The notes below the pieces were generated by a model. The model was given only the letters and a program-made list of their open reading frames with translations. It had not been told where the DNA came from and did no database searches. The position numbers and the translations under genes were made by a program. Source: Exophiala sp. HKRS030 (taxonomy: Eukaryota; Ascomycota; Eurotiomycetes; Chaetothyriales; Herpotrichiellaceae). Taken from it: DNA of 64,000 nt. Position 1 is the first letter of the stretch. Every line of letters begins with the position of its first letter. The stretch covers positions 1,116,001 through 1,180,000 of the forward strand of contig JAHWDD010000004.1 of assembly GCA_023897205.1 (NCBI GenBank), read 5' to 3'. Of the stretch, positions 59,241 through 64,000 are shown one piece after another.

Positions 59241-59570
59241 CTAAACCGAGCGTGGTTGTCCCTCGGCCTTGGTTTCTTTGAAAATACGTTTTCTCGTGAG
59301 AAGAGAACCATATACCGTCACAAGCAAGGAGATCAAAGGTAAAATAAGGAACAGAGCAATGAGCAAAGCGCACAGAGTCATGGCAAAGATCGCGAATCCG
59401 TATGCCGCTTGTTGAAGATCAGGATCCGGTTGCTTCGAATGTGCCGATATTGATAGATTGAAAGCCGAGAGAATGATGACAATTACACCGAACGCCGACA
59501 CGGCGTTATTGTACTGGTCCATGTAGAGCACGTAGCTCTCGGTCAGAGCATGGGGAAAGCCTTGAAGCAT
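59241..59570 (-). CDS. Small membrane protein, possibly the 3' exon of a longer gene
   Basis: An open frame of 109 residues from the ATG at 59570 (MLQGFPHALTESYVLYMDQY). It has two clear hydrophobic segments, about residues 25-46 (AVSAFGVIVIILSAFNLSIS) and 60-94 (YGFAIFAMTLCALLIALFLI and onward), and a basic/acidic tail ending KETKAEGQPRSV. No family is recognised. A second open stretch on the same strand at about 59590-60202 begins MGFLCVFICSPRPCERRPFA and has a GTAAGT donor at about 60100. The two could be parts of one spliced gene running 60202 to 59241. I could not place the joining introns. Confidence 0.5.
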   Translation of the reverse strand: MLQGFPHALTESYVLYMDQYNNAVSAFGVIVIILSAFNLSISAHSKQPDPDLQQAAYGFAIFAMTLCALLIALFLILPLISLLVTVYGSLLTRKRIFKETKAEGQPRSV

Positions 59571-60259
59571 TGAAACCCAGGCCACTCACACAACATGTAG
59601 CCCTGGGTGGAATATTCACTAGCTTCGTAATGGGAAGACGTACTGTTCCTACTACATATTACATCTGCACAGAAAGAATTCACGGACACAATGCGCGGAC
59701 CCCGGAGTCGTAAAGGAGGAGAGGCAAAGTCTAAAAGTTGAAGTGGACAAACATCGTACTGCGTGGACTCCGTGGAGCACAAGAGAGTCAATCGACCTAT
59801 CCTGTGGCGATTGTCTCTTCCTAGTTTGGTGGACGGCTCGGCCTCTCTCAACGTTTTCCCATGTACCAATCCACCGGCAATGAGCGTCGGCGAAGGGCTA
59901 CTAGAAATCTCGAGGAAGTCGGCAGCGTTTGGGGTGTTTGGTCTGTCGAGGTTCCTGCTATGTCTGTGTAGGATGAAAGGAGATTGGTACGGCGTCTGTG
60001 GAGTCTGGCCGGAATGACTTCCCCGAATATTAGGAGTTTGTTCATACCTTGACTTTTGTAGCGAGGTATCCGTCCTATCTTGGGGGTGATACTTACCTGG
60101 TACAATGATGTCCACCTCGGCCTCAATATGAGGTGGTCGTCTCGCGAACGGTCTCCTCTCGCAGGGGCGAGGAGAACATATAAATACACAGAGAAATCCC
60201 ATTATTGTGCTTGCTAGGCATACCCATCATCAAACATTCTCATCAATTTCGAAGCAACA
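59571..60259. other. Possible upstream exons of the small membrane protein gene
   Basis: Open on the minus strand over much of its length, with a plausible start at 60202. It also holds the promoter of the plus-strand glycosyltransferase gene. Gene structure is unresolved. Confidence 0.4.
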
Positions 60260-61719
60260 ATGCGTGTTTTTCTCTTTCAGACCGCGAAGGGTCTCTCAAG
60301 TTCATCTGGCGGTTACAAAGCGAACCTGTCATAGTTAAAGTATCTGGCTCATCGCAAACATGCCGCAGGTCAACTTTGCTACGTTTGGGACAGTTGCATC
60401 GAGGCCTACCTTGACGAAATGGCAGCAGCTGGCCTGAAATCCGATCTCGAAACTCGGCTTATATCGATGCCAGTGAATGACTGTTGTGAGGTGGCTCAGA
60501 TAAGTACTTACTCATTCACTAGTCTTGATGGAGTAAAGAACATTGCTTTCAATGCTTTGGACTTTCTGGAAGCTCTTCCTGACAAAGCTTTGGCCCGCGA
60601 CACTGCCAAGTTAATCGAGGTACTTTTTCCTAAACATCTTTGGGCTGCAAGAAAGAGTTAGCATACTAACAAGTGATTGCGGCAGGAAAATCAAGCGAGC
60701 ATCCAAATCCAAGTGTTTCTTCTCTTCTTGGGCATGCATATGTGCCGCTTCGAACCGACACATGTCTTATTCAATGACGGCTTGATGATGAAGGCGACGT
60801 CAATCATGCCCTCCCTCCGCAAGGTATCTCGAATCTTGATTGTACATACAGCTGAGCAGCTTCCTTTCGGACCGTTTGCCGGTGGCATCCCAGGCTCGTC
60901 ATACTCCATTGGCGAACACAAGTTGATGCAAGGAGTTGATGCTATTTGGTCAGTATCCGAATGTATCAAAAGCTACACTCAGGAACACGGCCAGATTGAC
61001 ACCACGTTCCATGTTCATCATCCTTGGACTTACCCCGACAGTAAGACCCATGGGTTGCCAACGGCGAGGAAAAACTGGAACAAAACAGCCATCGGATTTG
61101 TAAACCCTTGTGCTGTGAAGGGTGCCTCAATATTCCGCGACTTGGCAAAAAGATGTCCGCACTTCGAATTCGTGGCTTTGTCTAGCTGGGGCACCGATTC
61201 AAAGGTGAAGGAAGAATTACGACAATTGCCGAACGTCGAGTAAGCCATTTCTCCTGCCGTACCATATAGGACAGTTGATGCATTGTGCATGCTAACAAAA
61301 AACTCAACTTCAGACTTCGACCATCAATCGGTGACATGGAGCAGATATGGTCTGAGATCAAGGTGCTCCTTGTGCCATCACTTTGGCTCGAAGCCTGGGG
61401 AATAGTTGTGGTGGAGGCACAAGTTAGGGGCATTCCTGTGATCTCGTCGGACTCAGGAGCGATTCCCGAGGCCAAACTTGGACTTTCGGTTCTTGTTCAC
61501 ATCAATTCACTCACGGGCGAGGGAACTGAAGAAGGCGAGTACATCGTTCCGGAGCAAGATGTTGAGCCATGGAGAGTGGCTTTGACAAAGCTGATGACAG
61601 ACAAAGACCGGTATGAAGAGCTTTCAGAGTCGTGGCTGACCAAAATTGATGACAAAGCTCTGGAAAGCTGGCTATCACAATCAACGAGACCAAAGACAAT
61701 ACGGTCCATAGGAGCATGA
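60260..61719 (+). pseudogene. Group-1 glycosyltransferase interrupted by an in-frame TAG
   Basis: GT-B-fold glycosyltransferase similar to family 4, presumably using a nucleotide sugar. Exons are 60260-60619, 60686-61239 and 61314-61719. The intron before exon 2 has a TACTAAC branch site at 60663-60669. Together they give 440 codons in one phase. The reading begins MRVFLFQTAKGLSSSSGGYK and then hits TAG at 60332-60334 (codon 25). It resumes at once with KYLAHRKHAAGQLCYVWDSC, which continues the expected GGY..N...L..L..RGH.V helix. The C-terminal half is intact, with VLLVPSLWLEAWGIVVVEAQ and GIPVISSDSGAIPEA (donor-binding E-x7-E region). No intron of credible size can remove the stop without deleting the glycine-rich loop. 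So it is a young pseudogene, a readthrough gene, or a sequencing error. The next ATG, at 60419, would lose the N-terminal strand. Confidence 0.75.
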
Positions 61720-63087
61720 AAATCAGTAATGAGTAGTGTTTATTACAAGTTTGAGTGATATTCAGCATCTCAGAACCAGAGCGTTTACCTACATAGGTAA
61801 ACAACAGAGTGGGCCTCTGCTCGACCCAGTACCATTAGGCCTAATTAGGCAGGCTCACCTTTCCAGAAACAGATCGTGTTGACCTCCCAATACTAACAGC
61901 ACAACGTTTCATTAGATGAATGAACAACATAGCCTGCAACGACGTGTTTCAGATTTTCCGGAACCCTCCAGTATGCTTGATTATGCTTTCGATTCAGAGC
62001 CCAATCCTACCGGAGTCGCAAACACTCTGCCGAGGGGCAACGCTAAGTGTCAGAAATTCCCGCGGGCCCGCGCGAGACCAGCGCCCGCGCTTCCTCTTCA
62101 AGTTAAGACTTCCAAACCTTTTTGGATACTTTGATCATCCTGGTATTTGGCCGCCACAGAGCATCTCTTTTTGGCACCCGTTTGGGACAGCGGCCTGCCG
62201 CTTTACTTGAGAATCATGTGATCTGGCTCAACTTCGGCTCAGCCTCAATAATACTCACATCGTAATCGAGAATGTAGATGGAGCGAATCATGCGTTCCAC
62301 GGCATCTGCATAGTCATTCAAACGTTCAATCATTTCAGCTTATTCTAAATCCTTTATTAGTCCATTCTCCTCCGCTGAATCTCAGGTCTAGGCGTACCTC
62401 TGAAAGGTGACAGACAAATGCGATGTAAAACATCAGACTGGCAACAGACAATGGCACGTTGAACTCGATAACTTTTCGAGTCTGTGCGAGTAGCAAGCTC
62501 ACTGAGACTCCACAATCTTTAACAATTGTTCTACCCCTTCCAAGTGTCACCTCCCCTGAAAGGCTTTTTCAGGGCTCTTGTTTGGACCACGTTGCGATGG
62601 CCATCTTGGTTGTAGAATATAACTTAACATCGGGTGGTCCTCTGCTTGTATAGTACTATGAAGCTGCTCCATAGCGGTCAACAACCTGCAGTCCCCACAG
62701 GCAATGGCCAGTCACGCTTCAATCCTTCTCTCTTCACAGATGCCCAGCGGGGCGCACCCCAAGGAGACCTCGGCGTGGCGCAGCACGACTACTGGTGAAG
62801 TGCCTGCAGTGTCAAGTGCTCGAGGCGTCGCGAAGGATCGCCGAAAAGTGCGCCTTGACGTGAGAACGAAAAAGACTTCGAGACAAAAGAGCCCCAAACC
62901 CCTCAGCTTCTGCTCGACATACAAAATCTAGACGGCGACGTTGGTTCATAATACAGTACCCGCCATATTGACTGAAGGAGGTATAGTCAAGAGCCCACAA
63001 CCCGTCGCAAGATCCATACTGATTCCAACATTGAGAATAGGATCAATGATAATAGCCTGAGTCGCTGGGGTAGTTCAATGTTGTTCT
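61720..63087. other. Gene-poor spacer with possible exon relics
   Basis: On the minus strand, LSVASLMFYIAFVCHLSE at about 62400-62455 and MIERLNDYADAVERMIRSIY at about 62270-62335 look like coding pieces, each followed by a GT donor-like site. I could not join them in frame or identify a family. A decayed gene is possible. Confidence 0.35.
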
Positions 63088-63992
63088 TCAATCAAGATCT
63101 CCCGTGGAAACCCCCCAAACGCCAGCAAATGGATCCCATTTATCATCCAAATGTCTGTCATATTCCATGACATTTGCAACCGACTCTGCTGTCCCTGCAC
63201 CATACAATGTCTGGATGAAGGCAAACGTGACATCAATGCCGGCAGAGACCCCCGAAGAACTCCACACTGGCGTGACTCCGGGGGTGTCGTCAACAACCCA
63301 TCGGGCCTTTCGTACCCAGTTGACCTTTGGCCCGAGCGGTGTTACCAAGGACCAAGTACATTTGTTGGTCGTCGCTCGCCGATGGTCCAGGAGGCCCATG
63401 CCTGCGAGAACAGCAGACCCTGTGCAGATGGTGATCGCGTACTTCAGATCAAAGAATACGGATCGAATGTACGATTCGACAGGAGCCATTTTCTCTTTAT
63501 TGCGAGTCCCATATCCTGGGAGAACTTCGTCAGTGTCATCGTCAACAGCGCAAAAGGAATGCTCCTTCATCTTGCATACTGACCTCCAGGAATGATCAGC
63601 ACTTCAACTTCGGGTGGATTTGTAAAGGTGTGGGTCGGAACAATCTCCTGTCCGAATGAAGACGACACAAAGGTACTTGGTTGTTCTGGGTTTGTGGACA
63701 CTGGCGTCAATGACTCGGCCATCACAGCAAGCTCCATGCTGTAGTCTCGAGAGAGGACGTTCAAGGTACTAAGGGGCCCGAAGACCTCTGGTGCAGCTCG
63801 AGGGTCAGAGGGCAAGCAACAGCGTCACATCCTCGTTGGGATCCCAACAGATCAATCTCTCAACCTACCAAGTGCCTGGAATCCAGGGAAGACAACGACG
63901 CCATATCTCGTGGGTGGAAGGGGAGTACTGCGTGGCAGTTTAGGTGGTGATGAAAGGGCTTGAGAAGAGCCCAGGACGGGAACATCCTCCAT
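63088..63992 (-). CDS. DJ-1/PfpI family protein
   Basis: Member of the DJ-1/ThiJ/PfpI (class I glutamine amidotransferase-like) fold. Fungal members include glyoxalase- or isonitrile-hydratase-like enzymes. Exons are 63869-63992, 63584-63787 and 63088-63515, totalling 756 nt and 251 aa. The ATG at 63992 opens MEDVPVLGSSQALSSPPKLP, so the gene may be complete at the window edge. The first strand is YGVVVFPGFQAL joined to EVFGPLSTLN, then LIIPGGYGTRN. The nucleophile-elbow cysteine is in ITICTGSAVLAGMGLLD, and SSSGVSAGIDVTFAFI closes the core. The spacing matches the PfpI-like fungal subgroup. The exact substrate is unknown. Confidence 0.88.
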
Positions 63993-64000
63993 GCTGATGG

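Overview
This window is nuclear chromosomal DNA from a filamentous ascomycete (Pezizomycotina). A Eurotiomycete, perhaps of the Chaetothyriales, is my best guess, but the sequence alone does not prove it. The reasons are short introns (mostly 44-150 nt) with GTAAGT/GTATGT-type donors and CTAAC-like branch points, monocistronic genes on both strands, two Zn2Cys6 regulators, a fungal-type spindle pole body protein, a Fus3/Kss1-type MAP kinase, RPA34.5, LST7 and QCR8.

Layout. 1-9.6 kb: the 3' part of an AAA ATPase (+), a large coiled-coil spindle pole body protein (-), and a five-part Zn2Cys6 regulator gene (-). 9.6-11.8 kb: no recognisable gene. 11.8-15.8 kb: cofactor-independent phosphoglycerate mutase and gamma-glutamyl phosphate reductase, both (+). 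15.9-18 kb: a degenerate patch with a piece of the 3' end of the small-subunit rRNA gene and a broken Ty1/copia protease region. 18-23.4 kb: three redox enzymes, namely a GC-rich zinc alcohol dehydrogenase (-), an SDR (-) and a Delta24-sterol-reductase-like flavoprotein (+). 24-34 kb: Fus3-type MAPK, SEC24 and a PH/C2/RasGAP protein, all (-). 35-39.5 kb: SF3B1/Hsh155 (+), then QCR8 (-), a small split gene. 40-44 kb: a Zn2Cys6 regulator (-) divergent from a LanC-like protein (+), then a probable Mediator subunit 9 (+). 44-49.6 kb: cytosolic serine hydroxymethyltransferase (-), Pol I subunit RPA34.5 (-) and a GRC3-like protein (+), the last two head to head. 50.6-52.2 kb: LST7/folliculin (+). 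52.3-54.4 kb: microsatellite-rich spacer with one possible small gene. 54.5-58.8 kb: amidoligase-family protein and the mitochondrial GTPase GUF1/EF4, both (-). 59.2-64 kb: a small membrane protein (-), a group-1 glycosyltransferase interrupted by an in-frame amber codon (+), and a DJ-1/PfpI protein (-).

Most of the window is ordinary housekeeping gene content, and I see no large novel system. The points most worth a second look are: a GRC3 whose Walker A lysine is replaced by valine; its 273-bp shared promoter with RPA34.5; the amber-interrupted glycosyltransferase; the 18S rRNA plus copia relic patch; four genes whose first coding exon is only 4-12 nt; and a TACGGAGTA-type motif that recurs only between genes. 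Splice sites were placed by eye from GT/AG signals, reading phase and family conservation. Gene ends are start and stop codons, so UTRs are not included.
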